DNA of 58,042 nucleotides from Zygophlyctis sp. KS116 (lineage: Eukaryota > Chytridiomycota). The stretch's first letter is position 1. Every line of letters starts with the position of its first letter. Positions 42,802 through 55,586 of the stretch are shown here, in pieces. The translations under genes were made by a program, and so were the position numbers. The notes under the pieces are model-generated. The model saw only the letters and a program-made list of their open reading frames with translations, did no database searches and was not told where the DNA came from. Location: the NCBI GenBank assembly GCA_054661495.1, contig BAAFSQ010000037.1, positions 1 through 58,042 on the forward strand, read 5' to 3'.

Positions 42802-44671
42802 TTATTCTTTAGTTGATTTAAAATCCAAATCAAGGACAAACCATCTTAATTTTTCCATCTTTTCGCAATTATGAGCAGATTGCTTCAACTCATCTTCCGC
42901 TGAGAATAATTTCTTTCGTGATATTTCCTTATTCGCAACTGCATCTGCATATTCAAAGAGCTGATCTTGTGTAAGTAATGGTCCGTCTAAAGATGAAATA
43001 TTGGATTTTAAGGGAAATTCATCCCCGCAATATTTCCATGATCCTGTTTTGATGGAATAATCGTATTTTCCAAGCATCTTATGGGCATTATTGCTTACCC
43101 ATTCAATAGCTCTAAATATAAATTCCATTTCTTGGTGACTAATAAAATAGTTGAATGAGAGTCGAGTAAATCCCCCCTTAAAACATACAAAAGGCCCACC
43201 TTCAACTTGATTAAAAGTAGAACCAATTGTTAAATTCCGATACTGATCAAACATATCACTTGATATATTTAACAGTTCCTTGGCAAAGAGCGCAGCACAC
43301 ATACAACCTCCACGACTCTGAATTCCAAATAGATCATTTAAGAGTGCAGTTATAAAGTTGTAATGAAAGAATTTCCCCACCACAGATGATTTTATCAAAA
43401 AAGACAATACTGGGATTCTTGGTTTAGTTAAATTTCCAAGAATCCAAACATTTTCCATGGTTTCTAATCTTTGAAACATTAATCTTGAGTGTTCCAACTC
43501 TTTATCTAATATATGTTGACATCCAATTGCTTTTTTCAACTTAAAAACTAATCCGGCTCTATTTTTTACACGTTTAATATCACCTTATACTCTCAATAAT
43601 AGCAGGCGTTCCCGCCTCCTCCAATTCTTCTAAATTTTTTATCCAATCTTCCGTTTCTTGACCAACAAAATCCACAATTCCTCCACCGACATTAGATGGG
43701 GTATATTCAGGCTTCTGCAAATGCATTTGTTTTAGAGTAGACGATTGAATTACCAAAATTCCAGGAGTCTGAGGGCCACCAATCATTTTATGTGGAGAAA
43801 GTACTATAGCATCTTTGTATCCTAACAGAGAGTCTTTAGGATTCATACATATAGGAGTATATGCTCCTACTCCTGCATAATCCCAAACTGCAAACGCTCC
43901 ATACTTGTGCAATAAAGTAGAAATTTCATCCGTATTCATTAATACTCCAACAACATTAGATCCTGCAGTGAATGATCCAATCTTTAAGGGCCTTGAGTAA
44001 TATTTTTTCAATTTTTCCTCCAAATCTTCTAGACAAAGTAATCCATCCATACTTTTAATCATTACTAAATCCACAAAAGTCCCTCTTCTCCACGGAATCA
44101 AATTAGAATGATGTTCCTGAGATGATATAAACACTACTGGCTTTTGACTCTTGAATAGAGTTTTTAACTTGCCCATAAAATTGAATTTTAGACCATCATC
44201 CCAAACATGTTTTTCCTTTAATCTAAACATTGAGACTAGTTTATTTAGACATGCAGTTGATCCATTTCCACAAAAAATCACCTTGATATCCTCTCCTCCA
44301 ACAAAATCTCTAATGAAATTCCTAGACTGCAATCTCAAATCTGAAGTTGATCTTCCTGTATGCGTTTGTTCAGTATGAGTATTAGCATACATTGGTAAAA
44401 CATTTTCCGTAATGTAATCTTCAATCATTCTTAAACTCTTCCCAGATGCAAAATAATCAGCATATACTACTTGTCTAGTCCCAAAAGGCGATTTAAATTT
44501 AGCATCAGCTCCGATAATATTATTTCTTAGAATTCCAAAAACCGATTCATTTTTAGATTCTGCCAATGCAAGAAAAGTTTCAAAATCTATTCTTTTCCAT
44601 TCATTTTCAACTTGTCCGAGAGTACTTGAACTCATTCCATTATCTTGATCATTCTTTGAAATCACTGGCAT
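42802..44671 (-). CDS. Class-V aminotransferase / cysteine desulfurase-like PLP enzyme
   Basis: Two exons across a 25-nt intron (about 43555-43580, 5' site GTGATA) give 614 residues. PLP fold marks: VVYADYFASGKSL, NTHTEQTHTGRST, IFCGNGSTACLNKL, SSQEHHSNLIPWR, VWDYAGVGAYTPI (aspartate binding the pyridine ring), SPHKMIGGPQTPGIL with the PLP lysine, and C-terminal RGGCMCAALF, placed as the desulfurase cysteine loop would be. It belongs to the large class-V proteins found in protists, algae and some fungi, related to NifS/selenocysteine lyase, whose substrate is not established. There is no targeting signal. It ends 29 bp before the M1 gene on the same strand. Confidence 0.8.
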
Positions 44672-44774
44672 TTTTCAAAAGATTGATTTGTAGAAATTTT
44701 ACAAATTTTTTGCCGATCAGTTTCAATCCCTGACAAATTGATCGTTTTTACTGCGGCATCTGCAGAGAGATCTG

Positions 44775-44786
44775 CATCACGTGATG
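44775..44786. promoter_or_regulatory. 12-bp palindrome containing CACGTG (E-box)
   Basis: CATCACGTGATG is a perfect palindrome about 105 bp upstream of the aminotransferase start. TCACGTGA is the site of bHLH factors such as Cbf1, which controls sulfur amino-acid genes in yeasts. An overlapping TGCAGA...TCTGCA pair (44761-44776) adds symmetry. The function is inferred. Confidence 0.4.
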
Positions 44787-44853
44787 TACTAAGAGTCAAG
44801 GTCAGTGCAAAGTTTTATATAAAATAATGAGTTTATATAGCTACATATAGCAG

Positions 44854-45313
44854 CTACAGACCCAAACAGCTAAAAAAATCTGATTTTTCCCCAAGTCCAG
44901 ATCCAAGAGTCAATGGAGAGAATCCAGCTCTATACAAGATCTTAGAATCGTGTTCATATTTTTTATGATCTGATTGTAATTTCAGAGATTGAGATTCTAG
45001 CGCCTCTTGGTGTGATATGAGCCTGAATTTAGAATCATTCAATGGTTCATCCAGACCTAAAATTCCTACATTTTCCCCACGAATCACAAAATGTCCATGC
45101 TCAATAATACACAATGTAGAATTTACAAAATTGTAAATATACTCTTTTGCATCTAGTAACACTATATTAGCAAATTGATCATACTATTATTAAAAATTGG
45201 ATTATTACAGTCGCTAGAATTCCCTTCAAGTGCCGTCCATCCCTTAATACTACCAGTAGTGGTTTCTCAACTAGATCAGTCAAGGCGGCAGAACCGGGAA
45301 GTACAGAATCCAT
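44854..45313 (-). CDS. LSM1: LSM1-like Sm protein of mRNA decapping
   Basis: Removing a 25-nt intron (45184-45208) joins a first exon MDSVLPGSAALTDLVEKPL to the rest, giving 144 residues. Sm1 is [30 protein letters not shown]; Sm2 is HFVIRGENVGILGLDE. The PG.A.L N-terminus, RGEN[VI]..LG and a C-terminal extension of about 60 mostly helical residues fit Lsm1, the defining subunit of the cytoplasmic Lsm1-7 ring that binds oligoadenylated mRNA 3' ends and activates decapping. Lsm8 would lack the C-terminal helix. Its start lies 98 bp beyond the coatomer gene's stop. Confidence 0.85.
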
Positions 45314-45411
45314 CAAAAACTATTTGTCATCCTAGACCTCATGATCCAAAATACTCAGTTGATCTTTATATTCAACATTCTTGCTATTGAAAAAATTAAT
45401 CTGTTAATCTC

Positions 45412-48400
45412 TTATTCTTCCTCGTTTGTTAATATGTACTCATCACCCATGGTAGATCCTGCCAAGGTAGACCCGCCAGGACCATGTCCTTCCATGCTAA
45501 GGAAGGACATGGTCTCTGAGCCTTCAATTTCATCCTCTTGTGCTCTTAAAAAGCTACGTTCAGGAGAATTAGACCTGACAGAAGGTGGTCCAGCAGATTT
45601 TGCTGGAGATGAGATTCGAGTTTTGGTTGGAGATGGTTCACGAGCCTTTGAGGGGGATGGTGGGCCGTCTGGAAAGCTGGTTTTCAATTCTATGGTTTAA
45701 TAAGGATAATATTACGATCAATAATGTTCCACTCAAGTGAATCCTTCCATTCAATGTATTCTGAGGCGTTAGTAGGCTTGGCATGTCTCTTCTTAAATAC
45801 TTCCTCTGCAAAAACAGCATAATTGTGATCTGGAAACATTTCTGGATTGGACATTGGATCAGAAATCATTTCTGCAACTTTATGTTTCTTTTGTTCCAAA
45901 AGTAATTCTTTCCATTCTTTTACCAAACGAGGAACTTGACTGGGCGCATAAGTTCGTGCCAATAAGGCTGCCTCGGGAATACGATGCGTCCTGCACAAAA
46001 TATCTAGACACTTTTCTATTTCTCCCAAAATCAGGAATCCTGTAAAGGCAATATTATTCTTTCCGTCCGATTCTAAAATTTAAGCCGGATAAAAATACCT
46101 GCCAAATTGCACAGCTCCAAGAGAGCTGGTCTGTTTCCTTGGGCTTGATAAAACAGTAAAAGTCCTTCATAATCTTTAGAGTTTTTCATGCAACTCTCGG
46201 CCAATTCATACTGATTTCAGAAAACTATGTCATACCTGCCATTTTGATAGCGCAACGTCACCAACAATTTTCCATTTATCATCTTGCTTCAATTGATCAG
46301 CTATTTCATACGCAATTTTCAATTTTCCAAGTTTGATAGCCAGCTCGAATCGATGTTCGGAATCATTTGCAACAGCTAGTGATTGTTCCAGCATTCCTGA
46401 AGATGAGATACACTAAAAACCAACCTTGACCTTCCAAGAATCTAGCAATACGCTCCCTCTGATCATCTGGGATAGAAGGTAAAATACTGTCAGCAGTTTC
46501 CAAGTCTCCTCGCAAAACTGCAGTCTGGTATTCAATAAGCGTGAGAGGAAGAGAAAATGATACAACATTGATATCTTTATCCGAAAGATAGATACGATTA
46601 TCTCTTGCAATATATCCTAAAATATACATAGGACTAAAAGTTAGTAAAATGCCTAGACTAATTACGCATCAAAATGATAAATCGTGGAAACTTGCCCGCC
46701 AACAATATAGTTGAGACGATTAATAGAGCTAGTATATATGAAACAATCACCCACCCAAGCACCAGTTTTAACACTATATTTATTAATTTGAAATGTACCC
46801 TTCGCTTATTTCGCTGATAACTTCTAGAGCATCCTCCACACCTTCGCCTTCTGGCAAAAAGCCTCCTGCGCGATCAAGAGCATTTTGAAAAGCAAGTCTA
46901 TTCAATCTAAGCACATAAAACGATTCTTCACAGGCAATAACAACCAAATCCGATTCTGACCAGAAAACCTAAAATATCAAGGAGGAAATATACATTTTTT
47001 GCAACAACATCAATCCTGCGAACACAAGATCCCGTTTCCCAGTCAAAGAATGTTAGGAACCCGCTTGATCTGATTCCCAATAAAGCACCACCATGTATCC
47101 CTTCAGAGGAAAATGAGAAACGTATCGTTACATTTTTTTCCTTGAAAGATTTAAAAAGACGAACTTTAGAAGAACTTTCGCGAATGGCGTATTCATTTGA
47201 ATCAAGAGCCCATACGAAATCAAGAGCGGTTCCAAAACTTTTATTTCTCCATGCCAAGGCTGTATAAATGATATATTCACCATCTCCACAGACAACGACA
47301 AACCTTCCATTAGGACTGTGTATCAATGTTGAAGGATAAATTTCACATGAACCCAAGTCTTTTACGGGCAATATAATTCGTTCTCCATCATTAAAACTCT
47401 CATCTGCAGATGTTTTGACATTTGAAGTTTGAATTTCAGAGTGTTTTGCCCATATAATTTTCCCAGAACTGTCCATTGAAATCGCAGGATCCTCCCGACC
47501 CAACTATTATCAGTTTTTAAAATGAATTACCTTGACAGAGATAGTTCCTTCATCATAACCAAACGCAACATCATTACTTCCCTTCATATATCCCAAAGCC
47601 CATACACGCTCCATTCCATAGTTTAGAGTATTTTCCAATCTATAAGTATTTGCATGCCATATCCTTACAGTCCCTATTCCCATTATTTTAGAAAGAATTT
47701 ACCATCTTCACTTCCACTAATAATAATTGGCAATTCTGGATGAAAACATGCAACAGTTACATTATTTGAATGTCCTTCTAGAGTTTGTACGCATGATTTA
47801 TTTTGATAATCCCAAACTTTAATTAATCTAATTTAATTTATATTAGACTAAATTACTTATCATCTGCTCCAGAAATCAAAAAAGGTTTATCACCACCGTA
47901 ATAATAATCTACACAATTGACACCCTTGTCATGACCTTCTAGAGTATAATTAGGTTGTTTAGATCCTAATGACCAGACCTTGATAGTTTTATCTAATGAA
48001 GCAGAAGCAAAAGTATTCGTATCTTTTGGATTTATTGATATTTGCATCACATAATGTGAATGACCTTCAAAGGACATAATATTCTTCCAACCCTTCTCCC
48101 AGTCCCAAGCCTTAATCAACATATCATCCGACGCCGTTAAAACCAATGGTAGTGTAGGATGTACAGCAATAGACCGAAGATAATCAGCATGGGCTTCAAA
48201 TCCAGTAACCTTTTCATGCGTATTGTAATTAAAAACACGAATCATCATATCGTCTGAGCCGGCAACAAGCCAAGACTTTCGAGCAATGAATTTACTTGCA
48301 CGAACCGGCAAATCTGACATTTCAAACGTTGACAAGAGAACTTGCGTCTCGTAATTGTAAATATAAACATTTCCATTGTATAGCCCTGCCAGTAGCCATG

Positions 48401-48482
48401 GCTCGGAAGGGTGAAAGTCGACTGCCTTGACCCGCTCAGAGCGGTTAGACAGTTTCCTCTTGATATCAAGTTTTAAACCCAT
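45412..48482 (-). CDS. SEC27: Coatomer (COPI) subunit beta'
   Basis: The 900-residue-class protein opens [29 protein letters not shown], the standard COPB2/Sec27 start. An N-terminal WD40 propeller ([51 protein letters not shown]) binds KKXX retrieval signals. A second propeller and the alpha-solenoid follow ([39 protein letters not shown]). The C-terminus is Ser/Pro/Glu-rich ([13 protein letters not shown]). Seven or more introns of 25-35 nt were inferred, including a 26-nt one near 45690-45716 joining the last exon. COPI coats vesicles going from Golgi to ER. Confidence 0.93.
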
Positions 48483-48578
48483 CGATTGTTTTATCTCCTA
48501 GACCGCGCCTCTAAAAATACCTTAGGGTTATAAGTTAGAAAATAAAAGGGTTATTCTAATCAAATTTTTAAACACAAG

Positions 48579-50819
48579 CTAAGTACGACTAGGGCGACGG
48601 GCTGATTTAGGGTCCTCGGTACAAAATCTAGATTTGCTATCGGACAGACCCTGCATTATTATTCCTAATGGAATCCATGAATTTAGAGATTCAAATAATG
48701 GTGAAACAATAAATGATACAAAAGATTTCTGACATGATGCTGTAGAGTCTTGGAAACGATTACAAAATGGAGAAATGGGTAATCCTAATTCTTTTTCTTT
48801 ATCGCCTTGGTTATAAAATTCTTGAGTTATCCTTTGTATCCATTCAGAATACAAGGGCCACGATTTGGTTGGGTTAGATACATCGGAACATTTAATCAAC
48901 CTAGAATTTAGAATTATAATCATTTACATTTGCAATAATAAAAGTTTATCAACTCTGTTATCTGCAGGTGACCAATCTTCAGGAGTCAATAACTAGAATT
49001 AAGTGTTTAAAACTTACACGCTTTTTAAATTTACTAAGTATTGAGAAATGATGAGATAAATCAGTTGCTAGAACCATTTCTACAACTAGATTTCTAAACA
49101 ATTTATATTGAGAGTTGTCAAGAGTTTGCAAAAAGTTGCAATCTGGTTTTTGGAGTGTGATGAAGGCTTTTGAGCAATGATGATTTTCTAAAATAGATTG
49201 ATCATTATAAAGTATTGACATGGGACTATTGATAGAAATTAAAAAGTTATTTGAGACACCAGGATGATCAACGTCATGAATAATAGCACTAATATAAATA
49301 GCCAATAATTCTAAATCTGAAAAAGTATTTGGAGTTGATAGATTTTTTACCAAATAGTTTATACAATGTAGTACATCGGTCGCATGAAGAGAATTGTGAA
49401 CTAAATTTTAATTTTAATATATTACAAGGTAGCGTAGATTCATAAGACATTTCTATCGTTGCAATGAAATTTAGGAATTTCTCCAATGGAAGTCCCAATC
49501 TGGATAAAATCCCACTTTGTACTACCAATTGATGGCTCATAATTGTTAAAGGTCTTCCATGAGCTATGATTTGAAAATCAAAAATAGGAAAGTTATAATC
49601 TGGTATTTTTTCAAGCATGAAGCATATTTCTTCAGTTCGTAAAGTTTCGATTGAAGTGAGACGTTTAACTGGAGAGTTAGATTTTAGAATCAATGGAGAT
49701 TTTCCAGCCGATATTTTTGGACTCGTGTTAGATGGTGGGGTGGAGTTATTGAACATTCGAAATGTGGAAACTTCATTAAGAAACCATTTCTAAATAGATT
49801 ATAACAGTAAATATTACCTTTTGTTCTTCATCAGTCGGCAAATCCCCTTCTCTTATTGGGCTAGAGGAGAGAAAATCGGATGTATTAAGACATTCATAAA
49901 TGAATCTCAAAGTTTTCAAATGTTCAATGTTCACATCTGGGCTCGTTAGAAGCTCTCCTATCCCTTCAAGTGCCCTTTCAATTGGTGATTCTGGTTTATT
50001 TGAGTCTGAATAATTCATTGAAAGTACAGATAGCTTTTCTTTTAGTTTTTCAGAAATTTGCATAAATCTTTCATCGCTTAGATATCTCTTTTTTGATGTA
50101 TATTCCTGATCATATGCAAACAGAGCCATTAATGCCATAGCCATCCATAATATAATGCTTATTTCCTTCATATTTGATGGGAATGTCGCTGCCAAGAAAA
50201 TCCATAAAGGTAGACAAATGCTTATTTGTATTGCAATCACGATTATAAAGCGAATCTTGAGAAAATAAATGACTGAAAACATCATAGTGATATAGTACAG
50301 ACATAACGCATGATAATTTGAGGGTAATAATGTCCAGAATACTGTCACAAATACTGGACCCAACAAGATCAAAGTGATTGCAGATATGTAATGAATCCAT
50401 TTTAACAATTTATCTTTGCTTAGTAGATAGAATGAGAATATATCTACTACTAGAATAGAGAAAATAAAAATATTTAATAGGATGAGTTTGCCGGCGTCGA
50501 TTGATTGTGGCACTGTGAATAATAGTTCCATGATTATCATTACTACAACTGTTACAATTGAAAACAATTGAAACTTTTTGGTTTCTCTTTCAATGCAATT
50601 GCTTAAATATTCATTTTCCTTATCAAGACTAAACTGAGTGTTATGACCTTACCTAAGAAGCCATGATATTTTATCAATTTTGGAAGCGTCGATAATGCTG
50701 CATTCAAGGGAGTCATTGACTTCGACCTTTAGATCAGGCCTATTTTCCATTGACACAAGAGGACTCGATAAACAATGGAGTAGCGCATGACGTAATCCAA
50801 AGTCAAAACAGGAAATCAT
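48579..50819 (-). CDS. Membrane-bound cyclic nucleotide phosphodiesterase (class I)
   Basis: The N-terminal ~55 residues precede six hydrophobic helices (about 50110-50580: FSIVTVVVMIIMELLF, LILLNIFIFSILVVDIF, ITLILLGPVFVTVFW, LCLYYITMMFSVIYFL, FIIVIAIQISICLPLWIF, ISIILWMAMALMALFAY). A charged helix, QEYTSKKRYLSDERFMQIS, follows. The class I PDE catalytic domain is at the C-terminus: FHNSLHATDVLH (restored by splicing a 25-nt intron), IHDVDHPGVSNNFLI, NDQSILENHH, VLATDLSHHF, IKCSDVSNPTKSWPLYSEW and EFYNQGDKEKELGLPISPFCNR. All metal-binding H/D residues are present, so it should hydrolyse cAMP and/or cGMP. Start: ATG 50819 or, 23 codons on, 50750. No retinal-binding lysine is evident in the helices. 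Confidence 0.87.
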
Positions 50820-50857
50820 AAAATCAAATGAATCTAATCATATTCTTATTTAAAATC

Positions 50858-52092
50858 TTAGAGATTGCCACTATTATTTAAGAAGATTAAAGTCTTACAT
50901 GACAGCCAGCGTAAAATCGGTGGTAGTATTAGTACCTCCAAGGTCATGCGTCAATACTTTTGATTGAGACAAAACCTTTAAAAGTGCTGCAGAAATACGA
51001 TTAGCATGCTCATCAAGACCCAAATGGCGAAGTAAATGAATTGAAGAAAGGATTAAAGCAGATGGATTAGCTGAATTTCGACCTTGAATGTCTCTTGCAA
51101 CATGACGACAACCAGTTTCATAAATAGCATAATCTCTACCCAAATTGGCACCTGGAATAACACCTGGACCACCAACCAAGGCAGCACCAACATTGGAAAG
51201 AATGTTTCCATATAGATTACCACAAAGAACAACATCAAATTGATGTGGTTTTGAGACAAGCTAAATCTTAAAATACTAGAAACTTACTTGCATAGAAGCA
51301 TTATCCACAATCATATCTTCAGTTTTGATTCCAGCTGATTCATATAATTTACCAACTTCTCTGCAAGTATTTAAAAAAAGACCATCACCCTTTTTCATAA
51401 TATTAGCCTTGTGAATAATGGTAACTTTTTTTCTGTTATTTTTAAGAGCAAAATCAAAAGCATAACGAGCGATTCGATCAGTTTTCATTTTGGTAACAAC
51501 TTTAAGAGATTCAACAACTCCAGGAACAGGCTAAATTATTAGTTTTTAAAAATTACAGAGTGTTCTAGACCAGAATATTCCCCTTCAGTGTTCTCACGAA
51601 TGATTGCAAAATCCACATTTTTATAACGGCAAGGCCACTTTCCAGGAATATTCTGAACTAAAGAAATAGATGCATATACATCCAATTCCTTTCTAAACAT
51701 AACATTAATCGAGGGTCTGGAGTCCTTTTGAATAGAAGTATACACAACACCTAATTTTAGCCTAAAAATGAACCCGAAACTTACCCTTCAAGGCAACTTT
51801 GTTTCTCCTGATTGAATCGCTGCAAGCCTTCAACAATGCAGGATCGGATTTCCCGAATCCAGAAACATCAAACTGCTCCCATTCAACTGGAACTTGCGCA
51901 GCTTTAAAAATAGTTTTAACAGAATTAGCCATTTCATGTCCAATCCCATCTCCGGGAATTAAAGTTACAGTGTACTTTCCAGCATAGACCGTACCTGGCG
52001 ATGCTCTTACTTCTTGATTAATAATTGACGATCGAGTAGCAATGGTTCCAAAAAATCTCTGCGATTAGATCTAGATCAAGTACCTTTAACAT
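50858..52092 (-). CDS. IDH1: Mitochondrial NAD-isocitrate dehydrogenase, IDH1-type regulatory subunit
   Basis: A TCA-cycle enzyme subunit of about 370 residues. A short first exon encodes MLK; a 25-nt intron then leads to [14 protein letters not shown], giving a mitochondrial presequence. Core: [119 protein letters not shown] [26 protein letters not shown] and [16 protein letters not shown].. and PHQFDV match yeast Idh1 rather than the catalytic Idh2. The last intron (50871-50898, 28 nt) restores the ending AVIGNL with TAA at 50858-50860. Confidence 0.9.
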
Positions 52093-52276
52093 TTTTTTAT
52101 TTAGGCTTGTGTTTACGTCATTGTCACTCAAAGGAAATATTTCTAAAAATTGCGCGAGTGGAGTAATTACAAAACCTAAAGTATATAGTCATATTCAATA
52201 GGGCTGGGTCTTTAACCTACATCTCTTTGATTGGCTTGATTGCTTTCAGGCTTCGATCCATTGATTTTTCATCAAA

Positions 52277-52753
52277 ATGATTTCAGATTTACCAGTAGAG
52301 ATCAGTATTAAAATTATCATGTTTCTTCAAACTCCTAAAAATTTACTTTGTTGCAACAAAAGATTACATGATATTGGCAAAGATCAAACTGTGCGAGGGT
52401 TATGGGTGTTGAATCAAGGCAATACATTTAGAAAATGGTTAACAATCGCTTCAAAGTATCATTTGCTAAACACGGATTTGATAGTTGCCATGATTAGGAT
52501 TTTAGATAATTTACCTTCACAAGAGATACATCAGGCAAATTTAATTCAATGGTTTCATTATTCTCGGCCAAAAAGATTGCCCAATGCAACTGCAAGATTA
52601 AAGCATGCAATTCTTTCCAAAAATGATAAACTTTTGATGGAATTTGCTCCATTCTTTTCTACTTTTGCTGGTAAAAAGATGAAAGAGGCTTCAATAGAAC
52701 TTTGTAAAAAAGTAGGATTCTACAAGGGGATCAGAATTTTAGAATGTCTTTGA
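52277..52753 (+). CDS. Small F-box-like protein
   Basis: A 158-residue single-exon protein. The N-terminus MISDLPVEISIKIIMFLQTPKNLLCCNKRLHDIGKD fits an F-box (LP.E...I..FL...LL..L.CNKRL), the Skp1-binding part of SCF ligase receptors. The remainder is helical (LIVAMIRILDNL, ARLKHAILSKNDKLLMEFAPFF, KMKEASIELCKKVGF) and could be short ankyrin-like repeats. The substrate is unknown. The last 15 bp (52739-52753) overlap the coding end of HRQ1 on the other strand. The 184-bp spacer upstream is shared with IDH1. Confidence 0.6.
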   Translation: MISDLPVEISIKIIMFLQTPKNLLCCNKRLHDIGKDQTVRGLWVLNQGNTFRKWLTIASKYHLLNTDLIVAMIRILDNLPSQEIHQANLIQWFHYSRPKRLPNATARLKHAILSKNDKLLMEFAPFFSTFAGKKMKEASIELCKKVGFYKGIRILECL

Positions 52754-55567
52754 TAATAATGCATCAAGAAGCTTTATAGATCCTTTTTTGTCCATATTTG
52801 GATTTAAATAAAGACAATTTTCCCAATGCAAGCATCCCATACATCCATTTTCGCAACTGCATGAGTTTAATACTTGAAAACTGCGAAAAATAATTTCGTA
52901 CATGAGATCAGCAATGTTTTCAAATAAGTACTTTAAAGATACAGAAGCATGTATCATTATATGCTGAGAAGTTCCCCCATGACAATCACAACGTAGCATA
53001 TGGCTTGGAATATCTACATATATAGGAATGATTGAAGCAATTAGATGAATACAGCCGTGAATACTAGCTTCACTATCAATTGAAAGCGATGATAGCATCT
53101 GAATAATTGATAATGGTACTATAATAAACATAAAATAAAAATACCATCGATCCATATTCCGACTCCCTTTTGATCATAACTGGTCTCTATACCGACAACT
53201 TTATCTTTGGTACGTCTCGTCAGAGGATCAATCTTCTTATATCCAAATATGACTGTTTTGATTTCTACCGTTCCAAAATTTACAATCATTTTAGGACAGT
53301 CAATCCAAGTTCTTTCTGAAGCAACTTTTGTAGGAATGACTGTTGATCGGTCCCAAGGGACAGTGATGTAATCACATTCTATCGGTTTAGCAATTGCAAT
53401 CAATCTTTCCCTGTCTACTTTATAAATTATAAATGAATGCCCCTGATAAATAAATATAGCATCTTCATAAATCGAGAAGAGTGCTCTATGTTTCTCAACC
53501 CTCTCAAGCTCCAAGTTATTGTAAGAATCTATCACTTTATATGCATCTTCATCTATTTGTCGAATATTTATAGACATTGCTGGACTTCCATTGTATTTTT
53601 CCGCTGAATAAAACACCTATTTTAAGTATTTAGATGAAAATTACATTGAAATGGTGATCTTTTTGTAAGTACCATTCACATAATTCTTCAACGGTTACAC
53701 TATCACCAAAATAAGCAGAATCAGAACCAACATCAAATCGAATTTCAGATGCAGTACATTGCAAATGTAACTGAAGAATGCTATGATTATCAAAATCTAA
53801 AAAAAGACGTTGAAGTTCTTTTTCAATCAAGTTTTTTGGATTTTTTGCAAAATATTGATCTAAAGAATTGTATGTTCTAGCAATTAAAATACTCAAAGAG
53901 TCTCTTTCTCTGCGACCAGCACGCCCTGACTGTTGCCTATACTGAGCAAGACCAGGAAACCCCATATTAATTACGCAATCGAGTGATCCAATGTCTATAC
54001 CTAGCTCTAGAGCATTTGTAGCTATTACACACAAGAGTTCTCCTCTGAATAATTGTGATTCTATATATCTTCTATCCTGCACCGAATATCCTCCACGATA
54101 TGCCTGCAGCCGGTCAACTAAACTCGGTGCTATTCTTTCTAATAATAATTTTGTTTCCTTCAAGAGAATTTCACATTCATTTCTAGAATAAACAAAGCAT
54201 ATTGTCCGAACATTTTTATACATCATATGCACAATAAGATTGACTGTCTCTTCCATCGGTGTTCTATATCCTCTATTGGTGTTATTCAAGTCTCTTAACG
54301 GCGGACTCCATGCAACATGATACCTTGTTCCACAAGGAGCAGTGTTAAAATCCACAACTTTTACATCCTTGATATTAAAAAATGCTTCCATATGCTTAGT
54401 TTAAATAAATCAAAATTCTAACCTCTTTTGGATTGGAAATTGTGGCAGAACAGCAAACAAATTGTACTGAATAATTGCCATAATAATTACAAATCCGCAA
54501 CATTCTTCTCATAACAAATGCGCAGTGTAATCCAAAACTTCCTGAATATGTATGCAACTCATCCACTACAACAATTCTAAGCCTTATAAAAAAATGCTTC
54601 CATAGATTATGATTTGGAAGAATAGAAACATGAAGCATATCAGGATTAGTAAATATAATCTGACTAGAATCACGTATCCTAGCACGATCCCTCTTTTCTG
54701 TATCTCCATCAAATATATTTACCAAGCCGTCCGATACTATATACTTTGAAAGTATTCTCTCAAGAGACAGCTTTTGATCTTGAGCAAGTGCCTAAATTTC
54801 AGTAAAAATCAAATACTTTTGTTGGAAATATCAAAAGAGCTCTAAATTCATCAGATTCCTTTATCCCTTTCAAAATCGGCAATTGATAAATCAATGATTT
54901 CCCACTTGAAGTTTTTGATGAAATCATTACATGATGACCATTCTGCACGTATCCAAGTCCAGTTACCTGATGCGAATATAGAGGAAACGAGGGCAAAATA
55001 CATTTTGGCCAGGAATCATCCAACACGCCTTATTAATTAGTCTTGAGATATACCATATTTCGGTTCTAAACCTTTTTCAACAACAATTTCAGACATTTGT
55101 CCCTTGTAAAATGATGCATTGCCGATACCTTTTAGAAATTTGAGTAAACATCGAGGCGGATCCATTTCAATTCTTTCATCTTTAAATGGCGATTTTTCAG
55201 AGATTATTGATTTGATCTTTCTTGACAAACAATCATCCATAAACACTTTTAGATTCTCCTTATCCAATGAATCAAGTTTTGAATTAAAACCGTCTAATCT
55301 CTCCTTCATTGCCGAATTCATTTTCTTCTTGGAATCTTTAATCTTTAGAATGATAAGTCCATTTTCTATTTTGATCATCTCAGGATAGATCAATGATAAA
55401 TATTCAATTTCCTCAGTCTTGCACTGTGACGCATTGCTAAATGATTCAACAGACAATGTCAACTTTCTAAAATACATAAACGTGGCTAAAGTATTCAACT
55501 GTTCAAATAGTCTTTGTAAGCGGTCAACAAACGGATCATTTATTTCATCAGCCTTTCTTTTCTTCAT
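52739..55567 (-). CDS. HRQ1: RecQ-related 3'-5' DNA helicase Hrq1
   Basis: Hrq1 is the RecQ4-like helicase for interstrand cross-link repair and telomere control. From the ATG at 55567 (MKKRKADEINDPF) the N-terminal region leads to LPSFPLYSHQVTGLGYV, Walker A SSKTSSGKSLIYQLP, TNPDMLHVSILP, VVVDELHTYSG (DExH), FVCCSATISNPKE, then helicase C: CFVYSRNECEILL, YRGGYSVQDRR, NALELGIDIGSLDCVINMGFPG and QQSGRAGRRERDS. A winged-helix part follows (HRALFSIYEDAIFIYQGH). The C-terminal DUF1998/MZB region carries SCSCENGCMGCLHWENC, a zinc cysteine cluster. Five introns of 25-35 nt. It starts 19 bp after MGM101 on the same strand. A longer frame to 55672 overlaps MGM101 and is rejected. Confidence 0.92.
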
Positions 55568-55586
55568 ACTTAACCTACTGATATAC

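Noticed and set aside
50110-50580. Rhodopsin-phosphodiesterase fusion
   Set aside because: There are six helices, not seven or eight, and no lysine in a retinal-binding context in the last helix.
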